This document shows, in pieces, positions 32,069-41,591 of a stretch of DNA of 64,000 bases. Each line of letters begins with the position of its first letter. The stretch's first letter is position 1. This stretch comes from Coprococcus phoceensis. Its GTDB lineage: Bacteria > Bacillota > Clostridia > Lachnospirales > Lachnospiraceae. Position numbers and translations under genes: made by a program. Under the pieces are notes generated by a model. The model was given only the letters and a program-made list of their open reading frames with translations. It was not told the origin of the DNA and made no database searches. The DNA lies in the NCBI RefSeq assembly GCF_900104635.1, contig NZ_FNWC01000005.1, forward strand, positions 88,501 to 152,500, given 5' to 3'.

Positions 32069-33424
32069 ATGGCAAAAGGAAAGAAGAGTGTTTTTTTCTG
32101 TCAAAACTGCGGACATGAAGAGAACAAATGGCTTGGGCAGTGCCCAATGTGCAAAGAATGGAATACGTTTGTGGAAGAGCCGGTTTCTTTTTCAAAGTCT
32201 GCTTCTGCGAAGCTGATAAAAGATGCGGAAGTGGTGGCTCTAAAACATGTGGAGACTGATCAGGAGGAACGAATTAAAACAAAGATAGAGGAACTCGATA
32301 GAGTACTTGGCGGAGGAATTGTTCCAGGGTCTCTTTTGCTGGTGGGAGGAGATCCTGGGATTGGGAAATCTACCCTTCTTTTGCAGGTGTGTCAGAGACT
32401 GTGTGAAGATAAGCACCAAGTGCTTTATATATCCGGGGAGGAGTCGCTCAAACAGATCAAACTCAGGGCAAACCGGATGGGAGAATTCACGGAAGATTTA
32501 CTGCTCCTATGTGAGACAAATTTAGAGATTGTGAAAAATGTGATCCAAAAAAGAAAGCCGGAAGTTGTCATCATTGACTCGATCCAGACGATGTACAGTG
32601 AGGAGGTGGCATCTGCACCGGGCAGTGTGTCACAGGTTCGGGAATCGACCAATGTATTTATGCAGTTGGCAAAGGGGCTTGGAATATCCATTTTTATTGT
32701 AGGACATGTGACAAAAGAGGGAACGGTTGCAGGACCTAGAGTGTTGGAACATATGGTGGATACCGTTCTCTATTTTGAGGGAGACAGGCATGCATCCTAC
32801 CGAATTTTGCGAGGTGTGAAGAATCGTTTTGGATCCACCAATGAAATCGGTGTGTTTGAGATGAGACAGAATGGACTTGTGGAAGTGGAAAATCCATCAG
32901 AATTTATGCTGAACGGAAAACCGGAGAATGCATCCGGGTCTGTTGTGGCGTGTTCCATGGAGGGGACAAGACCGATTTTAATTGAGATTCAGGCGCTTGT
33001 ATGCAGCAGTAATTTTGGGATGCCAAGGCGCACTGCGGCAGGTACGGATTATAATCGAGTGAATTTGCTGATGGCAGTTTTGGAAAAACGAGTAGGAATA
33101 CATCTGTCTAATTACGACGCATATGTCAATATCGCAGGGGGAATTAAGATGAATGAGCCGGCGGTGGATCTTGGGATTGTGATGGCGATTGTATCAAGTT
33201 ATAAAAATCAGCCGATTGATGAGAAGACGATTGTGTTTGGGGAGGTTGGTCTAAGCGGTGAGGTGCGTGCAGTCAACATGCCGGAGCAAAGAGTCGCCGA
33301 AGCAAAAAAACTTGGATTTACAACCTGTATTATGCCTGAAGTGTCAAGAGAGGTTGTAAAGAATATTAAAGGGATTAAGATTATCGGTGTCAAGACGATC
33401 AATGAGGCACTGCAAGTATTATGA
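32069..33424 (+). CDS. radA: DNA repair protein RadA/Sms
   Basis: 451 residues, full length. There is an N-terminal zinc finger (FFCQNCGHEENKWLGQCPMC), Walker A GGDPGIGKST, Walker B VVIIDSIQTM, the RadA-specific KNRFGSTNEIG motif, and a C-terminal Lon-protease-like domain (EPAVDLGIVMAIVSSYK, GEVGLSGEVRAV). It acts as a branch-migrating helicase in recombination and repair. It has its own ribosome binding site (AAGAAAGGAAG) and faces the sda genes across a shared terminator. Confidence 0.97.
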   Translation: MAKGKKSVFFCQNCGHEENKWLGQCPMCKEWNTFVEEPVSFSKSASAKLIKDAEVVALKHVETDQEERIKTKIEELDRVLGGGIVPGSLLLVGGDPGIGKSTLLLQVCQRLCEDKHQVLYISGEESLKQIKLRANRMGEFTEDLLLLCETNLEIVKNVIQKRKPEVVIIDSIQTMYSEEVASAPGSVSQVRESTNVFMQLAKGLGISIFIVGHVTKEGTVAGPRVLEHMVDTVLYFEGDRHASYRILRGVKNRFGSTNEIGVFEMRQNGLVEVENPSEFMLNGKPENASGSVVACSMEGTRPILIEIQALVCSSNFGMPRRTAAGTDYNRVNLLMAVLEKRVGIHLSNYDAYVNIAGGIKMNEPAVDLGIVMAIVSSYKNQPIDEKTIVFGEVGLSGEVRAVNMPEQRVAEAKKLGFTTCIMPEVSREVVKNIKGIKIIGVKTINEALQVL

Positions 33425-33427
33425 ACT

Positions 33428-33476
33428 AAAAAGGTGTGATTGTTGAAGCGCTGGCTTTCAATAATCACACCTTTTT
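33428..33476. terminator. Bidirectional terminator between radA and sdaAA
   Basis: AAAAAGGTGTGATT pairs with AATCACACCTTTTT, serving both convergent genes. Confidence 0.9.
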
Positions 33477-33483
33477 GGTAATG

Positions 33484-34356
33484 CTATTTACAGATCTCAC
33501 AGCCTAGTTTACAGCCGGTCGGTGTCCCGGCACAGCCGCCCATCGCAGTTTCCCGCAGTTCAAATGGAAGACTTTTTCCGACACGGAACATAGCTTCCGC
33601 CATCTCGTCAAATGGTATCGGATGTGAAATTCCACTCAAAGCAAGTTCGGCGGATGTAATCGCATTGGCTACTCCAATCGCATTTCTGCTTTGGCACGGG
33701 GATTCTACAAGCCCTGCGATTGGGTCACAGACAAGCCCAAGCAGATTGGAAAGCGCAAGGCTTGCAGCGGTCAGACACATATGGGGAGTTCCGCCCATCA
33801 TCTCGACAATGGCGCTTGCCGACATGGCACTTGCGGCGCCAACCTCCGCCTGACATCCGGCTTCCGCACCGGAGACAGAGGCATTTCGCATGAGGAGATA
33901 TCCGATGGCGCTTGCGTTTAAAAGCCCTTGGTAGAGTTTCTCATCGGATAATCCGTGTTCATCCTGCATTGCAAGCAGTACACCCGGAACGACGCCGGAC
34001 GAACCTGCAGTCGGGGCAGCGACAATCAGTCCCATCGATGCGTTGACTTCTAAAACAGCCATGCTATAGGAGATTGCCTTCGAAAGCATACTGCCACAGA
34101 CACAGGAAGTGGTTTTCCCATGATCGTTTACTTTTTTTGCTTCACCGCCAATCAATCCGCCGATAGATTTTCCAGGATGTAAGAGAGGTCTGGTTGCGGC
34201 ATTTTTCATAATAGAGAGCACTGTCTCTAACTTCGAATCAATTTCTTCAGATGAAAGAGATCCTGCCGTCATCTCGCGAAGTTTCATTATCTCAGAAATA
34301 GGAAGTGCTTTTTCTTTGCATGCTCCTATCAATTCTTGTCCGGTAAAAAAATCCAT
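33484..34356 (-). CDS. sdaAA: L-serine dehydratase, iron-sulfur type, alpha subunit
   Basis: 290 residues. It deaminates serine to pyruvate using a [4Fe-4S] cluster. GSSGVVPGVLLAMQDEHG, GGTPHMCLTAASLALSNLLG and DPIAGLVESPCQSRNAIGVA are family signatures, and the C-terminus is cysteine-rich (GGCAGTPTGCKLGCEIC). It lies 11 bp after sdaAB, with GTAGGAGGGATTAGT before the ATG. Two-subunit enzymes are typical of Gram-positives. Confidence 0.96.
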   Translation of the reverse strand: MDFFTGQELIGACKEKALPISEIMKLREMTAGSLSSEEIDSKLETVLSIMKNAATRPLLHPGKSIGGLIGGEAKKVNDHGKTTSCVCGSMLSKAISYSMAVLEVNASMGLIVAAPTAGSSGVVPGVLLAMQDEHGLSDEKLYQGLLNASAIGYLLMRNASVSGAEAGCQAEVGAASAMSASAIVEMMGGTPHMCLTAASLALSNLLGLVCDPIAGLVESPCQSRNAIGVANAITSAELALSGISHPIPFDEMAEAMFRVGKSLPFELRETAMGGCAGTPTGCKLGCEICK

Positions 34357-34367
34357 ACTAATCCCTC

Positions 34368-35036
34368 CTACATTTGAATCAGCATAAGATCAGATACATG
34401 CGGATTCGTTTTGATTTTATCTAATACAGCCTCTGGAATCGGTTCGTCAGATTCCACGACGGTATATGCGTTGGCACCTTTGTCTTCGCGGAATAATCTC
34501 ATGAATGCAATGTTTACTTCCTGTTCACTGAGTGCCTGTGTGATGTGAGCAACCACTCCCGGAGTGTCCTTTTGCTGCACGATCAAGGTACTGTACTCTC
34601 CGGTAAACTCTACATCGATGTTGTTGATGCGGACAATCTTCATCTTTCCACCGCCGATAGATTCACCGCGGATAGAGAGTGTATGTCCGGTCACGCCAAT
34701 AAGATCGATATCTGCTGTATTTGGATGTTCGGTAGCAGTTTTCTCATCGATGATATATTCATAGGTGATATTTCTATCTTTGGCAATCTGAAAGGCATCC
34801 CGGATTCGCTCGTCATCTGTAAAGAATCCAAGGATCCCACCAAGAAGCGCCCGATCTGTGCCATGTCCGTGATAGGTCTTCGCAAAAGAGCCGTATAGTG
34901 TGAATGTCACTTTTTTTATATCTTCCGGGAACATCTTGCGTGCCATTAATGCGATGGATACTGCTCCGGCTGTGTGTGAGCTGGAAGGTCCGATCATATT
35001 CGGTCCGATCACATCAAAAATACTTAAAAAATTCAT
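34368..35036 (-). CDS. sdaAB: L-serine dehydratase, iron-sulfur type, beta subunit
   Basis: 222 residues. It opens FDVIGPNMIGPSSSHTAGAV, the serine-binding segment, and has a C-terminal ACT domain (residues about 150-220, TLIVQQKDTPGVVAHITQAL) that probably senses serine. It is first in the leftward sdaAB-sdaAA operon, with CAGGAGGACAACGATT upstream. The 197-bp gap to the divergent DUF1538 gene should hold both promoters. Confidence 0.96.
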   Translation of the reverse strand: MNFLSIFDVIGPNMIGPSSSHTAGAVSIALMARKMFPEDIKKVTFTLYGSFAKTYHGHGTDRALLGGILGFFTDDERIRDAFQIAKDRNITYEYIIDEKTATEHPNTADIDLIGVTGHTLSIRGESIGGGKMKIVRINNIDVEFTGEYSTLIVQQKDTPGVVAHITQALSEQEVNIAFMRLFREDKGANAYTVVESDEPIPEAVLDKIKTNPHVSDLMLIQM

Positions 35037-35232
35037 AATCGTTGTCCTCCTGTTGTATCTTCATTTAGTATAGCAGGAAATGAAAAGAAGTTACAGGGTT
35101 TAGCACGAGAAAAGTTTATAGAAAATTTTCTTTTTTGAGAATGAATTTCATGATAGAATAGAAGAGAAAAAAACGGATAAGAAACTTGTAAACTTAGATT
35201 CAGCCAAAGAAGGCAGAAAGGCGCGGAAACAT

Positions 35233-36771
35233 TTGAAATTATATCGTACAAAATTACTGGAAAAACTAAAGGAGTCATTGGGAGCAGTCTTACCAATTAT
35301 TGGGATTGTATTATTTTTGTGTTTTACAATCGCACCGGTACCGACTAGCATTCTGATGGCTTTTATTATTGGAGCATTGATGCTTATTGTTGGAATGATG
35401 TTTTTTACATTGGGAGCAGAAATGGCGATGACACCGATGGGAGAACGGCTTGGGACAAAGATGACGCAGACAAAAAAGCTTGGAGCGGTTGTGGTTCTCT
35501 GCTTTGTACTAGGGTTTATCATTACAATTTCAGAACCGGATTTACAGGTGCTGGCAGAGCAGGTGCCATCTATTCCCAATTATACATTAATCATAGCAGT
35601 CGCGGTCGGAGTAGGGATATTCCTTGTGGCAGCGGTGCTTCGAATGCTGTTTGGAATTGCATTGCCGCATATGCTTGTTGTGTTGTACCCAATTGTATTC
35701 CTGCTTGCATTTTTTGTGCCGGCGGACTTTTTAGCAGTTGCATTTGACTCGGGAGGGGTGACCACCGGTCCGATGACAGTGCCGTTTATTATGGCTTTTG
35801 GAATTGGTTTTTCGGCGGTGCGTAGTGATAAACATGCGGAAAATGACAGCTTTGGTCTAGTTGCTCTTTGCTCAATTGGACCGATTTTGGCAGTCCTGAT
35901 TTTAGGGCTTATCTATAATCCGCAGGGAAGTACTTATACTAGAACTGTTATTCCGGATGCGAGTGATTCTGTGGAATTGTGGAAACTATTTGCAGATGGG
36001 ATCCCAACATATATGAAAGAGATACTGATTTCATTGTTGCCGATTGTTTTGTTTTTTGCAGTTTTTCAGTGTATTTCACTGAAGTTGAAAAAACGAACGT
36101 TAGTGAAAATTCTTGTTGGAATTGTATACACTTATATAGGACTGGTGCTATTTCTCACAGGAGTAAATATCGGATTTATGCCGGCTGGAAATTATCTGGG
36201 ACAACTAATTGCGGCGCTTCCTTATCGTTGGATTATTATCCAGATTGGCATGATTATGGGATATTTTATTGTTAAGGCAGAACCGGCGGTATATGTATTG
36301 ACGGAACAAGTAGAAGAAATTACGTCCGGTGCCATTTCCAGAAATGCGATGGGGCTCAGCCTGTCAATTGGTGTATCTGTATCACTTGGACTTGCGATGG
36401 TTCGGGTTCTGACAGGAATTTCTATCTTTTGGTTCATCATTCCGGGATATGCGATTGCGATTGTTTTATCCTTTTTTGTGCCAAAGATTTTTACTGCAAT
36501 TGCATTTGACTCGGGCGGAGTGGCATCCGGTCCAATGACAGCAACCTTTTTATTGCCGTTTGCAATGGGAGCGTGCCAGGCAGTAGGCGGTAATATTGTA
36601 ACGGATGCATTCGGTGTAGTTGCTATGGTAGCGATGACCCCGTTGATTACGATTCAGGTGCTTGGAGCAATCTACAAACTACGTTCAAAACATGTGGCAG
36701 AAGAAACCAAAGAACCTGTTTTGGTATTACCGTTGGAAGCATTTGGAGATACAGATATTATTGAATTGTAG
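35233..36771 (+). CDS. DUF1538 membrane protein (internally duplicated)
   Basis: 512 residues from a TTG at 35233 (GAAAGG upstream). About 12-14 membrane helices fall in two homologous halves, each with a re-entrant-like signature: AVAFDSGGVTTGPMTVPF in the first and AIAFDSGGVASGPMTATF in the second. Such duplication is typical of transporters with inverted or parallel repeats. DUF1538 has no established substrate that I know of. The next gene, 14 bp downstream, is a tandem PII-type protein, so PII control of transport is likely, by analogy with AmtB-GlnK and SbtA-SbtB. The substrate (ion, bicarbonate or organic acid) is open. Confidence 0.85.
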   Translation: MKLYRTKLLEKLKESLGAVLPIIGIVLFLCFTIAPVPTSILMAFIIGALMLIVGMMFFTLGAEMAMTPMGERLGTKMTQTKKLGAVVVLCFVLGFIITISEPDLQVLAEQVPSIPNYTLIIAVAVGVGIFLVAAVLRMLFGIALPHMLVVLYPIVFLLAFFVPADFLAVAFDSGGVTTGPMTVPFIMAFGIGFSAVRSDKHAENDSFGLVALCSIGPILAVLILGLIYNPQGSTYTRTVIPDASDSVELWKLFADGIPTYMKEILISLLPIVLFFAVFQCISLKLKKRTLVKILVGIVYTYIGLVLFLTGVNIGFMPAGNYLGQLIAALPYRWIIIQIGMIMGYFIVKAEPAVYVLTEQVEEITSGAISRNAMGLSLSIGVSVSLGLAMVRVLTGISIFWFIIPGYAIAIVLSFFVPKIFTAIAFDSGGVASGPMTATFLLPFAMGACQAVGGNIVTDAFGVVAMVAMTPLITIQVLGAIYKLRSKHVAEETKEPVLVLPLEAFGDTDIIEL

Positions 36772-36785
36772 GAGACGAGAATTTT

Positions 36786-37475
36786 ATGAGCAAAGTATAT
36801 ATGATGGTTACAATTACAAACCGGCAATTACGCAATCAATTCCAAGACTTATTTGAAAAAAATGAGATGGCTCCTGTTTTTGGAGCATTGGGAAGAGGAA
36901 CTGCAGACAGTACCGTTTTGGATTATTTCGGATTGGAGGCAAGCGAAAAGGCGGTGTATTTTTCAATCGTAACGGAGAGTATGTGGAAACAACTTCGGCG
37001 GGAATTGATTATTAAGATGCAGATTGATGTGCCGGGAACCGGAATTGCATTTATCGTGCCAGTGAGCAGTATCGGTGGAAAAAAAGTGCTGCAGTATTTG
37101 ATTGGTGGGCAAGAGTTTGAAAAAGAGGAGGAAACAGTATTGAAAGATACAAAGTACGAATTGCTTGTTGCAATTGCAAATCAGGGAAGTATTGATAATG
37201 TTATGGATGCAGCACGGAGTGCGAATGCAGGTGGAGGAACGGTTATTCATGCAAAAGGAACCGGAATGGAAAAAGCAGAAAAATTTCTAGGAGTATCTCT
37301 TGCAGAGGAAAAAGAGATTATTTTGATCGTGGCGAAGACATCGCAGAAAAATGAGATTATGAAAGCGATTATGGAGCAGGCAGGGCTTGAAAGTAAAGAA
37401 AAGGCGATTGTGTTTTCACTTCCGGTAACAAGTACAGTGGGTGTCAGAATGCCGGAAGAAGAGTTTTTAGATTAA
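36786..37475 (+). CDS. Tandem PII-like regulatory protein
   Basis: 229 residues; the ATG follows GGAGACGAGAATT. Residues about 5-105 and 120-225 are each PII-like: the second has LLVAIANQGSIDNVMDAARS, ANAGGGTVIHAKGTGMEKAE and EKEIILIVAKTSQKNEIMKA, with the Gly-rich T-loop base seen in GlnB/GlnK. The first half is more divergent. Classical PII proteins are single-domain trimers of about 112 residues, so this fusion is unusual. It would bind a nucleotide or small metabolite and gate the adjacent DUF1538 transporter. A hairpin without a T run follows at 37493-37511. Confidence 0.8.
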   Translation: MSKVYMMVTITNRQLRNQFQDLFEKNEMAPVFGALGRGTADSTVLDYFGLEASEKAVYFSIVTESMWKQLRRELIIKMQIDVPGTGIAFIVPVSSIGGKKVLQYLIGGQEFEKEEETVLKDTKYELLVAIANQGSIDNVMDAARSANAGGGTVIHAKGTGMEKAEKFLGVSLAEEKEIILIVAKTSQKNEIMKAIMEQAGLESKEKAIVFSLPVTSTVGVRMPEEEFLD

Positions 37476-37527
37476 AGAATTACGGAGAATCCGGACATAA
37501 AGGATTCTCCGATTCACGATGTACTGT

Positions 37528-38718
37528 CTATAAAAATGGTTCCAGGCTACGGGTTAAGATGCCTTTCATATGTGCGATTGCGATGCCGTAATTTGTTATA
37601 GGAACATTTTGATCAAGCGCACATTTCATTCGATATTTCACTTCACGTTCGTTCAGCATACATCCACCGCAGTGAACAATGAGTTGATAATCAGAAAGAT
37701 CATTTGGAAATTCGGTTCCACTTGTAAATGAAAAGTGGAGTTCTTTTTTGGTATGCGCTAAAATCCACTGCGGAAGTTTCACGGAACCGATATCGTCACA
37801 TTGACGATGATGTGTGCAGCCTTCGCTGATGAGTACAGTATCTCCGTCTTCTAAGGTGTCAAGTGTCCGGGCTCCGGTAATCAATGTGTCTAGATTTCCC
37901 TTATATCTGGCAAATAAGATGGAAAAAGAAGTTAACGGAATATCACGAGGAACCTCTTTGGAGACTTTTCCAAATGCCTGACTGTCGGTGATGACAAGTT
38001 TTGGTTTGACAGCAAGTTTGTCCAATGTATCTTTTAATTCCGTATCTTTTACAACAATGGAGACTGCACCTGCATCTAAAATATCACGGATTGTCTGCTG
38101 CTGTGGCAAGATGAGTCTGCCTTTTGGAGCAGCACTGTCAATGGGAACGACAAGCACAACAAAATCAAGTGGTGCAATCAAATCTCCTACAATTTTTTTC
38201 TTAGTCAGTTCTTTTGGAAGTTGACTTGCAATCAATTCTTTTAATGCCTGTATATGATAGCCGTTTTTGGCACTGACTTGTAGGGAATGACTTTCTTGTC
38301 TGGTATTCACAGAAGCATCTGTTATTAAGTCCATTTTGTTGAAGACAATGACATATGGTATGTTTTTTTCTTTGATTCGAGTAAGAATCCGGTCGTCTTC
38401 TTCTGTCATGCCGATGCTGCCATCCACGACAAGGACAGCAATATCGGTTTTGTTTAGCATTTGATATGCTTTTTTGATGCGAAGTGTACCGAGCTTGCCT
38501 TCATCGTCAAGTCCCGGTGTGTCAATCAGGACAACTGGACCGAGAGGCAGCAGTTCCATGGATTTTAGGACAGGATCGGTCGTCGTGCCCTTGATATCAG
38601 ATACGATGGCGAGATCCTGACCGGTGATGGCGTTTATGACGCTGGATTTTCCGGCATTTCGCTTCCCGAAGATTCCGATATGAATACGTTCGGAAGATGG
38701 TGTGTTATTGAGACTCAT
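37528..38718 (-). CDS. hydF: [FeFe]-hydrogenase H-cluster maturation GTPase
   Basis: 396 residues from the ATG at 38718, directly behind TAGGAGGAAAATT; a longer in-frame start at 38745 overlaps hydG. An N-terminal GTPase domain (GIFGKRNAGKSS, DTPGLDDEG, NKMD), a dimerisation domain, and a C-terminal cluster domain with EGCTHH and VHCGGC as Fe-S ligands are all present. HydF is the scaffold that carries the 2Fe subcluster to hydrogenase HydA. It is last in the leftward TM1266-hydE-hydG-hydF operon; hydA is not in the window. Confidence 0.96.
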   Translation of the reverse strand: MSLNNTPSSERIHIGIFGKRNAGKSSVINAITGQDLAIVSDIKGTTTDPVLKSMELLPLGPVVLIDTPGLDDEGKLGTLRIKKAYQMLNKTDIAVLVVDGSIGMTEEDDRILTRIKEKNIPYVIVFNKMDLITDASVNTRQESHSLQVSAKNGYHIQALKELIASQLPKELTKKKIVGDLIAPLDFVVLVVPIDSAAPKGRLILPQQQTIRDILDAGAVSIVVKDTELKDTLDKLAVKPKLVITDSQAFGKVSKEVPRDIPLTSFSILFARYKGNLDTLITGARTLDTLEDGDTVLISEGCTHHRQCDDIGSVKLPQWILAHTKKELHFSFTSGTEFPNDLSDYQLIVHCGGCMLNEREVKYRMKCALDQNVPITNYGIAIAHMKGILTRSLEPFL

Positions 38719-38728
38719 AATTTTCCTC

Positions 38729-40150
38729 CTAGAACCGGAAATCACGGCGGTTATCTTCTTCGATTGCCTTCAGGTTATCAATGACAATTTTTCTTACTTT
38801 TTCATTTGGAATGTGGTTGATTTCCTCTGAAATTAATTTTTCTCCGATTTTTTTTGTCTCAGGGGAAGCATAATCCATCAGGTATTCTTTTAAGGTCATC
38901 AGTGCGTTCGGCTGGCAGCAGTTTTGAATCTGTCCGCTTTTACAAAGAGACATAAAACGGTCTCCGGTGCGTCCTTCCCGATAACAGGCGGTACAAAAGC
39001 TTGGGAAATAGCCAAGTTCCATCAGCCACTTGACGATCTCATCCAAGGTTCTTGTGTCGCTTACGTCGAACTGTTCGGATTTGTCTTCTTCCGGTTCCGG
39101 TTCAGCATAGCCGCCGACACTTGTCTTGGAACCACCGCTGATCTGGGAGACGCCAAGATGGAGAACGCGTTCACGACATTTCTGACTTTCTCTGGTAGAA
39201 ATAATCATGCCGGTGTAAGGTACGGCGATACGAATACAGGCAACCAGTTTTGCAAATATATCGTCGTCAATTCCGTTGTCAAATGCGTCTGCGTCAATAT
39301 CATCTGCGTGTCTCAGACGAGGAACACTGATCGTGTGCGGGCCGACTCCCCAGACTGCCTCGAGGTGTTCTGCATGCATCAAAAGTCCGGCAAACTCATA
39401 GCGGTATTTATCAAGACCGAAAAGGACGCCGATTCCCACATCATCGATGCCGCCTTCCATTGCACGGTCCATCGCCTCGGTGTGATAATCATAATCATGT
39501 TTAGGTCCGGTCGGGTGAAGCTCAAGGTAACTTTCTTTGTGGTACGTCTCTTGGAAGAGAATGTAAGTTCCGATTCCGGCTTCTTTAAGCTTGCGGTAGT
39601 TTTCGACAGTTGTTGCAGCGATATTGACATTGACACGGCGGATAGCGCCATTTTTATGCTTGATACTGTAAATGGTGTTGATGCATTCTAAAATGTACTC
39701 GATTGGGTTGTTTACAGGATCCTCACCGGCTTCGAGGGCAAGACGCTTGTGTCCCATATCCTGAAGTGCGATGACTTCCTTTCGGATTTCTTCTTGCGTC
39801 AGTTTTTTTCTTGCTATGTGCTTATTTTTCATGTGGTATGGGCAATAGGTACAGCCATTGATACAGTAATTGGAAAGATATAGTGGGGCAAACATGACAA
39901 TTCGATTACCGTAGAAATCTTTCTTGATCTGTTCGGCTAAAGCATAGATTTCTTGATTTTTTTCTTCGATGTCACACGCCAGTAAGACAGATGCCTCACG
40001 GTGTGAGAGCCCTTTGCGAAGTTTGGCTTTTTCGATTAATTCTGTGATCAGCACTTCGTTGTGCTTGTTTTCTTCTGCGTAGTTTAATGTCGCTAAAATT
40101 TCTTCATGGTTGATAAATTCTTCCGCTTTTTTTGATGCTGGGTTATACAT
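38729..40150 (-). CDS. hydG: [FeFe]-hydrogenase radical SAM maturase HydG
   Basis: 473 residues. The radical-SAM cluster motif is NYCINGCTYCPYHMKN, and the C-terminal auxiliary-cluster cysteines are in CTACYREGRTGD...CKSGQIQNCC. It cleaves tyrosine to supply the CO and CN ligands of the H-cluster. AAGGAGACAAACCT precedes the ATG. A palindromic REP-like repeat (40174-40234) separates it from hydE, and hydF follows 10 bp downstream. All key residues are present. Confidence 0.97.
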   Translation of the reverse strand: MYNPASKKAEEFINHEEILATLNYAEENKHNEVLITELIEKAKLRKGLSHREASVLLACDIEEKNQEIYALAEQIKKDFYGNRIVMFAPLYLSNYCINGCTYCPYHMKNKHIARKKLTQEEIRKEVIALQDMGHKRLALEAGEDPVNNPIEYILECINTIYSIKHKNGAIRRVNVNIAATTVENYRKLKEAGIGTYILFQETYHKESYLELHPTGPKHDYDYHTEAMDRAMEGGIDDVGIGVLFGLDKYRYEFAGLLMHAEHLEAVWGVGPHTISVPRLRHADDIDADAFDNGIDDDIFAKLVACIRIAVPYTGMIISTRESQKCRERVLHLGVSQISGGSKTSVGGYAEPEPEEDKSEQFDVSDTRTLDEIVKWLMELGYFPSFCTACYREGRTGDRFMSLCKSGQIQNCCQPNALMTLKEYLMDYASPETKKIGEKLISEEINHIPNEKVRKIVIDNLKAIEEDNRRDFRF

Positions 40151-40173
40151 AGGTTTGTCTCCTTTCTTAGTTT

Positions 40174-40234
40174 GGGGACGTAGTAAAAGTGACTTTTACT
40201 ACGTCCCCAATTGACAATAGCCCTGTCCCTAATT
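40174..40234. repeat. REP-like palindromic repeat, copy 1
   Basis: GGGGACGTAGTAAAA (from 40174) pairs with TTTTACTACGTCCCC (to 40208), followed by AATTGACAA and CCCTGTCCCTAA. A near-identical unit lies at 48626-48682. Here it is in the 112-bp gap between hydE and hydG. Confidence 0.85.
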
Positions 40235-40262
40235 GAGCAGGTGAGGGCAGGTTTACGTAGTG

Positions 40263-41315
40263 TTAGTTCAGGGAATCCCCGCGGGATACCACGATTTGAT
40301 ATCCGATATCTGCCATGCTTCTTTTTAAACTATTTAAAGATTCTGCCGCTTCGTCTCCTGTAGAGATTTTATTATCGTATAAAAGATAATTTTTCCGGAT
40401 GTTGATTGGGGATAAGTTCGGCATAATGACATTGGCACCTGCCAGAATACCGAGTTCCCGTCCGTTAGGGCTGATAGTTCCAAGTGCCGTCGTGGCTGGA
40501 AGTAATACTTTCGGCAGCATTAATCTCAAAAGACCAAGCATAAAAAGTGTTAATTCTAAGCTTCCGGATGTCTGGTCTTTAAACGGAGTATCACGGTGTG
40601 AGATAAAGGGGCCGATTCCGATCATTTGGGGATTTAAGCTTTTAATAAATAACAGATCGTCGGCAAGATTTTCTGAAGTTTGATAAGGGGAACCGACCAT
40701 AAATCCTGTACCGACCTGATATCCGATTTCTTTTAAATGCCAAAGGCATTGCTGACGATTTTCGGCAGTCAGAGAAGACGGATGCAGTTTTTGGTAATGC
40801 ACGGAGTCAAATGTCTCATGGCGCAAAAGATAACGGTCTGCACCAGCTTCAAATAATGCCTGATAGCTCTCGTAAGATTTTTCACCAACGGAAAGTGTGA
40901 TGGCGCAGTCAGGATAAGAACTCTTGATCGAAGAGACGATATCACAAAGACGAGAGTCGGTAAAATAGCCGTCTTCGCCACCCTGTAAGACAAATGTGCG
41001 AAAGCCAAGTGTATATCCGCTTTTGCAGCAGGTCAAAATATCTTCTTTTGTAAGTCGATACCGGGTAGTATTCGCATTGCTTTTTCGGATACCGCAGTAA
41101 AAGCAATCATTTTTACAGTAATTTGTAAATTCAATCAATCCGCGTACATAAATCTCTTTTCCATAATATTGATGTCGAACCTCTCTCGCCTGCGCGAAAA
41201 GGTAGTCCGAAAGCTCTACAGAGCGGTTTTCAATCAGTGAAATCCATTCTTCTTTTGACAAGTTTTGAGTTTCTTTTAATTTTTGAATCAATTCTTTCAT
41301 AAGCTTTTGAATCAT
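40263..41315 (-). CDS. hydE: [FeFe]-hydrogenase radical SAM maturase HydE
   Basis: 350 residues, the usual length. The radical-SAM motif is NYCKNDCFYCGIRKSN, followed by GYTLGFRTFVLQGGED (GGE motif) and a TIM-barrel body ending in the NLSPINIRKNY segment. HydE works on the H-cluster precursor that becomes the azadithiolate bridge. The start at 41315 is followed by another in-frame ATG at 41300; either may be used. It lies 9 bp after the TM1266-like gene. Confidence 0.96.
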   Translation of the reverse strand: MIQKLMKELIQKLKETQNLSKEEWISLIENRSVELSDYLFAQAREVRHQYYGKEIYVRGLIEFTNYCKNDCFYCGIRKSNANTTRYRLTKEDILTCCKSGYTLGFRTFVLQGGEDGYFTDSRLCDIVSSIKSSYPDCAITLSVGEKSYESYQALFEAGADRYLLRHETFDSVHYQKLHPSSLTAENRQQCLWHLKEIGYQVGTGFMVGSPYQTSENLADDLLFIKSLNPQMIGIGPFISHRDTPFKDQTSGSLELTLFMLGLLRLMLPKVLLPATTALGTISPNGRELGILAGANVIMPNLSPINIRKNYLLYDNKISTGDEAAESLNSLKRSMADIGYQIVVSRGDSLN

Positions 41316-41324
41316 CCTTCCTTA

Positions 41325-41576
41325 TTAAAACGGTAGTTTGGAATAAACGGTCTTTGTGCTGAGCCCCGGAAGCATTCCGATTTTCCCGGACAGTGAACTG
41401 ATTACATCATTTGGTGCATCGATGGCAATGCTGATGATTGAGACATTTTTCTCTCGATAAGGGATGCCCATGCGCCCGACAATGTAAGAGCCGTATTCGC
41501 TTAACAATGTATTCAATTCCTGAATGGATTCATGACTTGTGACAATGATGCCAATGAGTGCAATTCTTGTTTCCAT
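41325..41576 (-). CDS. TM1266-family putative regulator of the Fe-only hydrogenase system
   Basis: 83 residues from the ATG at 41576, behind TTAGGAGGGAGTTGTTT; an upstream in-frame start would run through the leader terminator. It begins METRIALIGIIVTSHESIQE and contains YIVGRMGIPYREKNVSIISI followed by AIDAPND, an ACT-like ferredoxin fold. These are the marks of the TM1266 family, found beside hydE/F/G in many anaerobes. It is thought to be regulatory, but no ligand is established. First gene of the maturation operon. Confidence 0.88.
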   Translation of the reverse strand: METRIALIGIIVTSHESIQELNTLLSEYGSYIVGRMGIPYREKNVSIISIAIDAPNDVISSLSGKIGMLPGLSTKTVYSKLPF

Positions 41577-41591
41577 AAACAACTCCCTCCT

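Noticed and set aside
38924..39691. Plus-strand ORF of 255 codons
   Set aside because: Antisense to the well-supported hydG gene; no domain and no plausible start context.
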